Source: Chloroflexota bacterium (GTDB lineage Bacteria > Chloroflexota > Limnocylindria > Limnocylindrales > CSP1-4). From it: a stretch of 6,817 nt of DNA. The notes beneath the pieces were generated by a model that saw nothing but the letters and a program-made list of their open reading frames with translations, searched no databases and was not told where the DNA came from. The DNA lies in NCBI GenBank assembly GCA_021790715.1, contig JAJYGK010000049.1, positions 1 to 6,817 of the forward strand, written 5' to 3'. This document shows, one piece after another, positions 1 through 6,259 of this stretch (position 1 is the stretch's first letter; every line of letters begins with the position of its first letter). Made by a program: the position numbers and the translations under genes.

Positions 1-633
1 CGGCCCGAAGTCCGGCCACATCAGATCCGAGAAGTACAGCTCGGCGTACGCCGCCTGCCAGATCAGGAAGTTGCTCAGGCGGGACTCGCCGGCGGTGCGG
101 ATCAGCAGGTCCGGATCCGGGACGCCCGCCGTGTACAGGCGCGCCTCGACCGCCGCCTCGTCGACCTCTTCCGGCGCGAGCCCGTCCGCCACGCAGCGCC
201 GCACGGCGTCCACGATCTCGGAGCGCCCCGAGTAGTTGAACGCGACGTTGAGGAGCAGCCGGCGCCCGCCCCGCGTCGCCTCCAGGCCCTCCACGATGGA
301 GGCGCGCGTCTCCTCCGGGAGCTCCGCCAGGCGCCCCAGGAGCCGCACCTCCACCCCCTGCGAGCGGAGTTCGGCGGTCTCGTCGCGGATCGCCGAGCGC
401 AGCAGGTCGAAGAGAGCCGCGACCTCCTCGGGCGAGCGGCTCCAGTTCTCGCGGCTGAAGGCGTAGACCGAGAGGACCTCCACGCCGCGATCCACGGCCC
501 GGTGGAGGAGCGGCCGGATCGCCGTGACGCCGGCCGCGTGCCCCTCGGCATCCGACACGCCGTGCGCCTGGGCCCAGCGGCGGTTGCCGTCCATGATGAT
601 CGCCACGTGGCGAGGGACGGCGGTCGCCTCCAT
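1..633 (-). CDS. uppS: Undecaprenyl diphosphate synthase (cis-prenyltransferase), C-terminus cut by window edge
   Basis: The enzyme condenses isopentenyl diphosphate units in cis onto farnesyl diphosphate, making the C55 lipid carrier used to build peptidoglycan and other envelope polymers at the inner face of the membrane. The 211 visible residues carry the full family signature: HVAIIMDGNRRWA at residues 9-21 with the Mg-binding Asp15, EGHAAG at 30-35, YAFSRENWSRS at 57-67, and IRTAGESRLSNFLIWQ at 178-193 followed by AYAELYF (Glu198). Family members are about 230-250 residues long, so roughly 20-40 are missing beyond base 1. The start is the ATG directly after the frr stop (TAG then ATG). 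An AGGAGG lies about 14 nt upstream inside frr, suggesting coupled translation. The third motif residue is Arg (GNRRWA) where E. coli has Gly; this also occurs in short-chain cis-prenyltransferases and dehydrodolichyl diphosphate synthases, so product chain length is not certain. The frr neighbourhood favours the C55 enzyme. Confidence 0.96.
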   Translation of the reverse strand, partial: MEATAVPRHVAIIMDGNRRWAQAHGVSDAEGHAAGVTAIRPLLHRAVDRGVEVLSVYAFSRENWSRSPEEVAALFDLLRSAIRDETAELRSQGVEVRLLGRLAELPEETRASIVEGLEATRGGRRLLLNVAFNYSGRSEIVDAVRRCVADGLAPEEVDEAAVEARLYTAGVPDPDLLIRTAGESRLSNFLIWQAAYAELYFSDLMWPDFGP

Positions 634-1191
634 CTAGACCGCGAGGACCTCCTGCTCCTTCGCCTTGCCGTGCCGGTCGACCTCTTCCACGAACCGGTCC
701 GTCAGCTTCTGGAGCTGGTCGAGCTCGCGGCGCCCCTCGTCGGCGCTGATCTCGCCGTCGTGCTCCTCGCGCCTGATCTCGTCGGCGGCCTCGCGGCGGA
801 GGTTGCGGATCTCGACCTTCGCCTCCTCCATGCGCCGGTGGACCTGCTTGACCAGGTCGCGACGGCGCTCCTCGGTGAGCGGCGGGATGTTGAGCCGCAC
901 CACGGACCCGTCGACGTTCGGCGTCAGCCCGAGGTCGCTCTTCTGGATCGCCTTCTCGATCGCACCGAGCGCGGCCCGGTCCCAGGGCTGGATCACGATC
1001 GCGTGCGCCTCGGGCACGCTGATCCCGGCCAGCTGGTTGAGCGGCGTCGGGTTCCCGTAGTACTCCACGGTCAGCCGCTCGACGAGCGCGGTGGAGGCGC
1101 GGCCGGTCCGCACCGCCTGGAAGTCCCGCACCATGACGTCGACCGCGCGCGCCATCTTGGGCTCGGCGGCGGCCAGGGCCTGGCTGCTCAT
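634..1191 (-). CDS. frr: Ribosome recycling factor
   Basis: This is a 185-residue cytoplasmic protein, the usual length for the family. With EF-G it splits the post-termination ribosome so the subunits and mRNA can be reused. Recognisable blocks are RTGRAS near residue 28, the YYGNPTPLNQLA segment of the globular domain, PWDRAALGAIEKAIQKSDLGL, then PPLTEERRRDLVK and the helical stretch EEAKVEIRNLRREA leading to the charged C-terminal helix of the three-helix bundle. The start is the ATG whose last two bases overlap the pyrH stop (ATGA, 4 nt overlap). The reading frame stays open further upstream inside pyrH, but only this start gives a protein of normal length with a typical N-terminus. The stop TAG touches the uppS ATG. 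Expression therefore probably depends on translation of pyrH before it. Confidence 0.98.
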   Translation of the reverse strand: MSSQALAAAEPKMARAVDVMVRDFQAVRTGRASTALVERLTVEYYGNPTPLNQLAGISVPEAHAIVIQPWDRAALGAIEKAIQKSDLGLTPNVDGSVVRLNIPPLTEERRRDLVKQVHRRMEEAKVEIRNLRREAADEIRREEHDGEISADEGRRELDQLQKLTDRFVEEVDRHGKAKEQEVLAV

Positions 1192-1961
1192 GCGCTCGCA
1201 CCTCCGCTGATGATCGTGCCGACCGGCTCGCCGAGGGCAACCTTGAGGATGTTGTCGGGCCGGTTGAGGTCGAAGACGACGATCGGCAGGCCGTTCTCCA
1301 TGCACAGCGAGACGGCGGTGGCGTCGAGCACCTGCAGCCGATCGGTGAGGACGTCGACGTAGGTCAGGCGCTCGTACCGGCGCGCCTCCGGGTGCAGCAT
1401 GGGGTCGGCATCGTAGACGCCGTCGACCTTGGTGGCCTTCAGGATCACCTCGGCGTCGATCTCGACCGCGCGCAGTGCGGCCGCGGTGTCCGTCGTGAAG
1501 TACGGATTGCCGGTGCCCGCCGCGAGGATCACGATCCGACCCTTCTCGAGGTGGCGCACGGCCCGCCGGCGGATGTAGGGCTCGGCAACCTCGTTCATGC
1601 CGAGCGCGCTCATGACGCGTGTGTCGAGCCCCTCCTTCTCGAGCGCGTCCTGGAGCGCAAGCGCGTTCATGACGGTCGCGAGCATCCCGACGTAGTCGGC
1701 CGTCGCGCGATCCATCCCCTTCGCCGCCGCCGCCATGCCCCGAAAGATGTTCCCCCCGCCGACGACGATCGCGACCTCGATCCCGGCGCCGCGCACCTCC
1801 ACCAGCTGCTTCGCGATGAAGGTGCAGAACGCGGGATCGACGCCGTATGCGCGATCGCCCAGGAGCGCCTCGCCGGACAGCTTGAGCAGGATGCGGCGAT
1901 AGCGCGGACGGACCCCCGAGCCCCCGCCCGGCTGCGACGAGGAGGACTCGGGTTCGGTCAC
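1188..1961 (-). CDS. pyrH: UMP kinase (uridylate kinase)
   Basis: It phosphorylates UMP to UDP with ATP, the step that commits UMP to all pyrimidine nucleotides. Bacterial members are amino-acid-kinase-fold hexamers, generally activated by GTP and inhibited by UTP. The 257-residue product shows ILLKLSGEAL (residues 24-33), the glycine-rich VVGGGNIFRG (66-75), DYVGMLATVMNALALQDAL (89-107), AAGTGNPYFTTDTAA (147-161, nucleotide and UMP binding), LKATKVDGVYDADP (174-187) and DATAVSLCMENGLPIVVF (213-230). The start is a GTG overlapping the tsf stop as GTGA. No later start precedes the conserved core, and the upstream extension of the frame lies inside tsf. The first 20 residues (Ser/Gly rich, VTEPESSSSQPGGG) extend beyond the usual N-terminus and look disordered. 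The Shine-Dalgarno match is weak, fitting translational coupling to tsf. The rpsB-tsf-pyrH-frr order is widely conserved in bacteria. Confidence 0.98.
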   Translation of the reverse strand: MTEPESSSSQPGGGSGVRPRYRRILLKLSGEALLGDRAYGVDPAFCTFIAKQLVEVRGAGIEVAIVVGGGNIFRGMAAAAKGMDRATADYVGMLATVMNALALQDALEKEGLDTRVMSALGMNEVAEPYIRRRAVRHLEKGRIVILAAGTGNPYFTTDTAAALRAVEIDAEVILKATKVDGVYDADPMLHPEARRYERLTYVDVLTDRLQVLDATAVSLCMENGLPIVVFDLNRPDNILKVALGEPVGTIISGGASA

Positions 1962-2566
1962 AGTTCTTCGCCCAGCTGGTACCGCGCGAACCGGCGGACC
2001 CGGATGTTCTCGCCGATGGTGGCGATGCTGTCGGTGAGCAGCTGCCCGACCGTCAGGTCGGTGTCCCGGAAGGGCTGCTCGGTCAGCACGACCTGCGAGT
2101 ACCACTTCTTCAGCTGGCCGTCGACGATCTGGCCGCGGATGTGCTCCGGCTTCGACTGGACGGTGGGATCCTCCGCCAGCTCGGCCTTCTTCGTCTCCAG
2201 CACGTCGGCCGGGATCGACTCGAGCGTCGGGTAGAGGGGCGCCAGCCCGGCGACCTGCATCGCGAGGTCGCGGACCAGTTTCTGGAACTCGGGGGTGCGG
2301 GCGACGAAGTCGGTCTCGCAGTTCACCTCGATGAGGACGCCGACCCGGCCGCCTGGGTGGATGTAGCTGGCGATCTGCCCCTCGCGCGCCTCGCGGCCCG
2401 CCTTGCGCTCCGCGGCCGCCTTCCCGCGCTCGCGGAGCATTGCCACCGCCGCGTCGAAGTCGCCGTTCGTCTCCTCGAGCGCGCGCTTGCAGTCCATGAA
2501 GCCGGCGCCCGTCCGCTCGCGGAGCTCCTTGACGGTCTCGGCCTTGATCTGCACCTGTTCAGCCAT
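1958..2566 (-). CDS. tsf: Elongation factor Ts (short form)
   Basis: EF-Ts is the cytoplasmic guanine-nucleotide exchange factor that releases GDP from EF-Tu during elongation. The 202-residue protein begins with a UBA-like N-terminal domain (residues about 5-45) containing LRERTGAGFMDCKRALEETNGD. The core carries HPGGRVGVLIEVNCETDFVAR (about 70-90), which includes the TDFV motif that contacts EF-Tu. It ends with a C-terminal module, GENIRVRRFARYQLGEEL. E. coli EF-Ts has 283 residues. The compact form here, with one reduced core subdomain, is like those of Thermus, cyanobacteria and Chloroflexota, which helps with taxonomic placement. The ATG start lies 33 nt after rpsB, with a moderate ribosome-binding site (GAAGGGA). 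The stop overlaps the pyrH GTG. Confidence 0.98.
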   Translation of the reverse strand: MAEQVQIKAETVKELRERTGAGFMDCKRALEETNGDFDAAVAMLRERGKAAAERKAGREAREGQIASYIHPGGRVGVLIEVNCETDFVARTPEFQKLVRDLAMQVAGLAPLYPTLESIPADVLETKKAELAEDPTVQSKPEHIRGQIVDGQLKKWYSQVVLTEQPFRDTDLTVGQLLTDSIATIGENIRVRRFARYQLGEEL

Positions 2567-2599
2567 GCGTGTTCGTGATCCCTTCGTGTGGTGTGTCGG

Positions 2600-3529
2600 T
2601 CAGGCGTCGACCGCGGATGCCCGGGCCTCGGCGCCCTCGTCGTCGACCGCTGCCGCGGGACGCCGGCCACGGGCGGCCGGTGCGGCCGGGGCGGCGCGAC
2701 CGGGCAGCAGCTCGTCCTCGTCCGGCTCGGGCTCGAACGTGAGGGTCTGGCCGGCGGCGGCCATGGCGCTGAGCAGCTCCTCGGCGCCGGCCTCCTCGGC
2801 AGGCACCCCGGCCGCGACCTCGGCCTCCTGCTCGGTCCGCGCGGCGCGATCGTGCTGTCCGGCGACCGCGGCGTCCGCCACGAGGTGGCAGAGCAGGCGG
2901 ATCGCGCGGATCGCGTCGTCGTTGGCCGGGATGATGTAGTCGAGCTCGTCCGGGTCGATGTTCGTGTCGCCGGTGCCCACCACGGGGATCTCGAGCTTGC
3001 GCGCCTCGGTGACCGCGATGTGCTCGCGGTGCGGGTCGATCACGAAGATGGCACCCGGGAGCCGCTTCATGCGCCGCATGCCGCCGAGCGTGCGCTGCAG
3101 CCGGGTCAGCTCCTCGACGAGCTTCGCCGCCTCCTTCTTCGTCATCCGGTCGAAGTCGCCGTTGGCCTGGCGCGCCTCGAGCTGGTCGAGGAGCGCGAGC
3201 CGCTTGCGGATCGTGACGAAGTTGGTGAGCATGCCGCCCAGCCAGCGCTGGTTGACGTACGGCATGCCGGCGCGCGCCGCCTCCTCCGCGATCGGCTCCT
3301 GGGCCTGCTTCTTGGTGCCCACGAAGAGCACGGTCTCCCCGTGCGCGGCGGTCGTGCGGACGAAGTCGAGGGCCACGTCGAGGCGCTGGACGGTCTGCGC
3401 CAGGTCGATGATGTGGATCCCGTTGCGCTCCGCGAAGATGTACGGGCGCATCTTGGGATTCCAGCGTCGCGTCTGGTGGCCGAAATGGACGCCGGCCTCC
3501 AGCAACTGGCGCATCGAGACGGATGCCAT
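2600..3529 (-). CDS. rpsB: 30S ribosomal protein S2 with a long acidic/Ala-rich C-terminal tail
   Basis: S2 is a late-binding protein of the small subunit, between head and body, and helps recruit S1 in many bacteria. The 309-residue product has the normal core: MRQLLEAGVHFGHQTRRWNPKM (residues 6-27), FAERNGIHIIDL (32-43), VLFVGTKKQAQ (67-77), YVNQRWLGGMLTNF (91-104), PGAIFVIDP (158-166), EARKLEIPVVGTGDTNIDPDELDYIIPANDDAIRAIRL (about 175-212). The core ends near residue 223. A further 86 or so residues rich in Ala, Glu, Pro and Asp follow, with a basic patch ARGRRP, and are probably disordered; S2 tails vary between lineages. The ATG start has a strong AGGAGG with a 5-nt spacer, the best ribosome-binding site in the window. 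This is the first gene of the second operon, followed 33 nt later by tsf. S2 is a known autoregulator of rpsB-tsf in E. coli; whether that holds here is not shown. Confidence 0.98.
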   Translation of the reverse strand: MASVSMRQLLEAGVHFGHQTRRWNPKMRPYIFAERNGIHIIDLAQTVQRLDVALDFVRTTAAHGETVLFVGTKKQAQEPIAEEAARAGMPYVNQRWLGGMLTNFVTIRKRLALLDQLEARQANGDFDRMTKKEAAKLVEELTRLQRTLGGMRRMKRLPGAIFVIDPHREHIAVTEARKLEIPVVGTGDTNIDPDELDYIIPANDDAIRAIRLLCHLVADAAVAGQHDRAARTEQEAEVAAGVPAEEAGAEELLSAMAAAGQTLTFEPEPDEDELLPGRAAPAAPAARGRRPAAAVDDEGAEARASAVDA

Positions 3530-3676
3530 GGTGCCCTCCTGGTGGGTTCTCTCCTCCGCGTGCCTTGACCCACGGATCGCCGGCTGAACGACCGGCGACA
3601 CCGCCGCGGGGAACGGCACGCGTGCGTGATGCCCGTGCAGGCGCACGAGCGCCGCCGGAGGCCCGACGGCGCGCGC
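3530..3676 (-). promoter_or_regulatory. Structured 5' leader of rpsB (candidate autoregulatory mRNA leader)
   Basis: Between the candidate -10 box and the rpsB start the minus-strand RNA can form three hairpins. The first (3650-3631) has an 8-bp stem, one pair being U-G, closed by a GCCU loop. The second (3598-3577) has a perfect 7-bp stem UCGCCGG/CCGGCGA and an 8-nt loop. The third pairs GUGGGU (3573-3568) with ACCCAC (3547-3542) around a 20-nt loop that contains a second SD-like GGAGGAG. The true Shine-Dalgarno AGGAGG (3540-3535) begins one base after the third stem. A CCUCC run (3661-3657) early in the leader could pair with either GGAGG. None of this shows regulation directly. S2 repressing its own mRNA through the leader is established in gammaproteobacteria with a different structure. 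In DNA this GC-rich some hairpins are expected by chance. Confidence 0.45.
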
Positions 3677-3685
3677 AGTCTAGCA
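3677..3685 (-). promoter_or_regulatory. Candidate extended -10 promoter for the rpsB operon
   Basis: The minus strand reads TGC-TAGACT, an extended -10 motif (TGn followed by a hexamer matching TATAAT at four of six positions). It is the most AT-rich spot in an otherwise very GC-rich gap. No recognisable -35 hexamer lies 16-18 nt upstream, which an extended -10 promoter can tolerate. An inverted repeat GGTCC/GGACC (3705-3701 and 3693-3689) covers the -35 region and might be an operator. The predicted start near 3670 would give a leader of about 140 nt. Confidence 0.45.
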
Positions 3686-3763
3686 CACGGTCCCCTGCGC
3701 GGACCGCGCGTGGCGGGCACCCGCCGGATGGACCGCGGCAACCGTCGGACGCGCCCTGCGGCA

Positions 3764-3805
3764 TGCCTGACGGGCCGTCGCGCGCACCTGGTGGGCCGTC
3801 GGGCA
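3764..3805 (-). repeat. Imperfect inverted repeat downstream of the amidohydrolase gene
   Basis: The arms at 3764-3773 and 3796-3805 (tgcctgacgg and ccgtcgggca) are complementary over ten positions on the plus strand counting one T-G pair; on the minus-strand transcript that pair becomes a C-A mismatch, leaving 9 of 10. The loop is 22 nt. It begins about 37 nt after the amidohydrolase stop and could slow or end transcription of the first operon. There is no U-tract, so it is not a standard intrinsic terminator. The 9-base direct repeat gggccgtcg (3772-3780, 3793-3801) overlaps it. I see no gene or other signal in the remainder of 3683-3841. Confidence 0.3.
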
Positions 3806-3841
3806 CGCCGGATCGCGTTCGGCGCCGACCGGTGGCCCCGC

Positions 3842-5047
3842 TCAGCCCACCAGCCGCCGGCCGTCCTGCCAGACGCCCTCGATGCGCTCCCGGTAGCCCG
3901 ACACGTCGAGCGGGTCGCCGCGCAGCACGACCAGGTCGGCACGCTTGCCCGGCTCGACCGTGCCGAGCTCGTCGCCCAGGCGGCACAGCTCGGCGGCCGT
4001 CCGCGTCGCCGCCACGAGCGCCTGCGCCGGCGTCATCCCGGCACCGACCAGCAGCTCCAGTTCCCGCAGGTTCTGCCCGTGCGGGCTGATCGGCGCATCC
4101 GTGCCGAGCGCCACCGGGACGCCGGCGGCGATCGCGCGGCGGGCCGAGTCGCGGTGCGCGTCGACCACCTCGCGCGCCTTGCGCACCTGGTCGGCGGGGA
4201 TCGCCGCTCCGGCGTCCGCCGCATCGAGGACACCGAGCGGGGCGGCGAGTGTCGGCACGAGGTACGTGCCGCGCTCGAGCATCATCGAGATCGCCTCGTC
4301 GTCCAGGTAGATCCCGTGCTCGATCGAGCGGACGCCGGCCCGCAGCGCCGCCTTGATGCCGCTCATCCCCTGCGCGTGGGCCATGACGGGGATCCCGGCC
4401 GCGGTCGCCTCCTCCACGAGCACGCGCAGCTCGTCGTCGCGGAACTGTGCCTGCGTGGGCTTGTCGCGAGGCGAGAGGACGCCGCCCGTCGTGGCGACCT
4501 TGATGACGTCGGCACCGGCCCGCACGAGCTCGCGCACCCGCCGGCGCATCTCGTCGGGGCCGTCCACGATCCCCGACGGGCGGCCCGGGTGCGGCGGCCA
4601 GAGGTTCACGTCCGACCCGCACGCGTGCCAGTCGTCGCCGTGCCCGCCGGTCTGGCTGAGCATCGCGATCGACGCCTGCACCCGCGGTCCCTCGATCAGC
4701 CCGTCGGCGAGCGCCTGCTTCACGCCGAGATCGGCGCCCCAGGCGTCGCGGACGGTCGTGATGCCGGTCTCGAGCGTGAGGCGCAGGTTCCGCGCGGCGG
4801 CGAAGAACTGGTACGAGAACGGCTCCTCCATGGCGCGGAGCGTGTCGAGGTGGCTCAGCGTCAGGTGGACGTGGCAGTCGAACATGCCCGGCAGCAGCGT
4901 GCGCCCGGTCACGTCGATCGCATCGTCGCCGTCCAGCCCCGGGCCGATGTCGACGATCCGGCCGTCCTCGATCGCGACGTCCGCCGGGGCGGGTGGCGCC
5001 CCCGTCCCGTCGAACAGGCTGCCGCCGCGGAAGACCGTGCGTGTCAT
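3842..5047 (-). CDS. Metal-dependent amidohydrolase, Xaa-Pro dipeptidase-like family
   Basis: The 401-residue protein has the layout of the amidohydrolase superfamily group that includes imidazolonepropionase-like and Xaa-Pro dipeptidase-like enzymes. An N-terminal beta-sandwich strand leads to LLPGMFDCHVHL, giving the metal pair His59-x-His61. Next come TTVRDAWG (97-104), the group-typical SQTGGHGD (131-138), Lys183 in VIKVATTGG (the expected carboxylated lysine), His224 in MAHAQG, His244 in SIEHGIYLDDE and Asp317 in ALGTDAP. The end is ELGTVEPGKRADLVVLRGDPL (360-380), the returning sandwich. All six metal ligands are present, so an active binuclear enzyme is expected. Characterised relatives cleave dipeptides or N-acyl amino acids with C-terminal Pro, Arg, Lys or hydrophobic residues; the substrate here cannot be read from sequence. 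There is no signal peptide, so it should be cytoplasmic. The ATG lies 13 nt after the yraN stop with a GAGGG about 10 nt upstream, so it is probably cotranscribed with yraN. Confidence 0.9.
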   Translation of the reverse strand: MTRTVFRGGSLFDGTGAPPAPADVAIEDGRIVDIGPGLDGDDAIDVTGRTLLPGMFDCHVHLTLSHLDTLRAMEEPFSYQFFAAARNLRLTLETGITTVRDAWGADLGVKQALADGLIEGPRVQASIAMLSQTGGHGDDWHACGSDVNLWPPHPGRPSGIVDGPDEMRRRVRELVRAGADVIKVATTGGVLSPRDKPTQAQFRDDELRVLVEEATAAGIPVMAHAQGMSGIKAALRAGVRSIEHGIYLDDEAISMMLERGTYLVPTLAAPLGVLDAADAGAAIPADQVRKAREVVDAHRDSARRAIAAGVPVALGTDAPISPHGQNLRELELLVGAGMTPAQALVAATRTAAELCRLGDELGTVEPGKRADLVVLRGDPLDVSGYRERIEGVWQDGRRLVG

Positions 5048-5060
5048 CGTCGTGCGTCCC

Positions 5061-5501
5061 TCACCTTTCCTGCCGCGGCTCCAGCGCGCGGAGATGCCTG
5101 ATGGATGGACCGCCGGCTCCCGGTCCGATGGCCGGCGCGTCGTCGACGGCGAGCAGGTCCACGCGCCACGGCAGCGCCGGCAGCGGGGTCCCGTCTGGCA
5201 GCGCCCGGGCGGCGCGCAGCGCAGCGGCCGCCCGGTACAGCCGGCCCACCTTGCGGCCGTCGACGCTCTCCTCGGGCGTGCCGAACCGGCCGGTCGCCCG
5301 CGTGCGGACCTCGACGACGACCAGCGTGCCGGGCGTGCCGGGCTCGACCGCCAGCAGGTCGATCTCGTCGCGCCCGACTCGGACCCGGCGTCCCACGATC
5401 CGCCAGCCACGCTCCACCAGGTGCGCCGCCGCCAGTGCCTCGCCCCGCTCGCCGCGGAGCCGTCGACGACGCGCTAGCGCGGCGTCGCCGGACTCGCTCA
5501 T
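5061..5501 (-). CDS. yraN: YraN/UPF0102 family protein (endonuclease-like fold)
   Basis: UPF0102 proteins are small and share a restriction-endonuclease-like fold; their biological role is not established, though they commonly sit beside rnhB and recombination genes. This one has 146 residues against a usual 110-130. It shows the family motifs in order: RGERGEALAAAHLVERGWRIV (residues 16-36), GRDEIDLLAVE (43-53, with Glu46 and Asp48) and LVVVEVRTR (60-68, with Glu64), then the DGRKVGRLYRAA helix and WRVDLLAVD. The usual E-x-K triad ends in Arg66 here (EVR), a substitution seen in part of the family. About 25 extra C-terminal residues are Pro/Gly/Ala rich. The ATG overlaps the rnhB stop (ATGA); longer versions of the frame run into rnhB and are not credible. 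Translation is probably coupled to rnhB. Confidence 0.93.
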   Translation of the reverse strand: MSESGDAALARRRRLRGERGEALAAAHLVERGWRIVGRRVRVGRDEIDLLAVEPGTPGTLVVVEVRTRATGRFGTPEESVDGRKVGRLYRAAAALRAARALPDGTPLPALPWRVDLLAVDDAPAIGPGAGGPSIRHLRALEPRQER

Positions 5502-6247
5502 GGCAGGATGGCGCGCGCCACGGCCGCGTCGAAGCCGTCGGTCGGCGCAAAGTCGAGCGTCTGCTGCTCGCCTGCGAGCACGCGCTGCGTGGTGATGAAG
5601 CTGCGTCGATGGAAGACCGTGATCCCGAGCCGGGCCATCGCCAGCCGGTGCTCGCGGGTCGCGTATCCGGCGTTTCGCTCCCAGCCGTAGCCGGGATGCC
5701 GTTCGGCGAGCCGGGCCATCAGCCGATCGCGCACGACCTTGGCCACGATCGAGGCGCACGCGATCGAGTAGCAGTGAGCGTCGCCGTCCACGATCGCCGT
5801 GTACGGGCCCACGTGTGTCTCGAACTCGCGGATCCGGAGCCCGTCGACCAGCACGTGATCGTGCCCGCCGAGCTTCGCGATCGCGCGCCGCATCGCGAGA
5901 TGGGTGGCGTTGTAGATGTTGAGCGCGTCGATCTCGGCCACGGAAGCGGCCCCGACCCCGACGGCGACGGCGCGCCGCCGGATCAGCGGGAACAGCTGCT
6001 CGCGCTGGGCGGCGGAGAGCGTCTTCGAGTCACGCACGCCGGGGATGCGGTGGCAGTTGGGCGACATCACCACGGCCGCGGCGAGGACGGGGCCCGAGGC
6101 GGGCGCGACACCCACCTCGTCCACGCCGGCGACGCGCACTCGACCCTCGCGCCACAGGCCGCGCTCGAAACGCAGCGTGGGGACGATCGCCGCGGATGGG
6201 CGGCCGGAGGCGCCGGGGCTCTGGGTTCGGCGGGAGGTCTGGGGCAT
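5498..6247 (-). CDS. rnhB: Ribonuclease HII with an altered GRG motif
   Basis: RNase HII cuts the RNA strand of RNA-DNA hybrids and starts removal of single ribonucleotides from DNA. The 249-residue product has the four catalytic acids: Asp43 and Glu44 in AGVDEVG, Asp135 in VLVDGLRI, Asp174 in AKVVRDRLM. Also present are RDSKTLS (72-78), NIYNATHLAM (110-119), GDAHCYSIACASIVAKV (155-171) and the NAGYATREH region (192-200). The striking deviation is at residues 46-48: the near-invariant Gly-Arg-Gly after DE-x reads Gly-Val-Ala, and the following PLAGPV reads PASGPV. The GRG loop contacts the ribonucleotide at the RNA-DNA junction in structures of the Thermotoga enzyme. The frame is unbroken on both sides, so a simple frameshift does not explain it. 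The ATG lies 12 nt after the rplS stop with a weak ribosome-binding site; about 20 N-terminal residues precede the core. The stop overlaps yraN. Confidence 0.95.
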   Translation of the reverse strand: MPQTSRRTQSPGASGRPSAAIVPTLRFERGLWREGRVRVAGVDEVGVAPASGPVLAAAVVMSPNCHRIPGVRDSKTLSAAQREQLFPLIRRRAVAVGVGAASVAEIDALNIYNATHLAMRRAIAKLGGHDHVLVDGLRIREFETHVGPYTAIVDGDAHCYSIACASIVAKVVRDRLMARLAERHPGYGWERNAGYATREHRLAMARLGITVFHRRSFITTQRVLAGEQQTLDFAPTDGFDAAVARAILP

Positions 6248-6259
6248 CCCGCCCGGAGT

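Noticed and set aside
502..1362. Plus-strand open frames opposite frr, pyrH and tsf
   Set aside because: They mirror the third-position GC bias of the real minus-strand genes and show no recognisable domain.
3764..3805. Standard intrinsic terminator after the amidohydrolase gene
   Set aside because: There is a hairpin, but on the transcript it carries a C-A mismatch, has a 22-nt loop and no U-run follows, so it is listed only as an inverted repeat.
2559..4622. Open minus-strand frame of 687 codons across rpsB and the amidohydrolase
   Set aside because: It is out of frame with both recognised genes and gives a low-complexity Arg/Gly/Ala/Pro translation, as expected from the codon bias of GC-rich genes read in the wrong frame.
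3626..5101. Open plus-strand frame of 491 codons opposite the amidohydrolase
   Set aside because: It is the antisense shadow of the amidohydrolase gene, whose conserved motifs are unmistakable on the minus strand; the plus-strand product is Arg/His/Asp rich without motifs.
6088..6112. Paired compensating frameshifts as the cause of the missing GRG motif in rnhB
   Set aside because: The shifted frame reads RARLGP rather than a clean RGPLAGP, and the sequence on both sides stays in frame with family residues, so a genuine substitution is the simpler reading. Read data would settle it.
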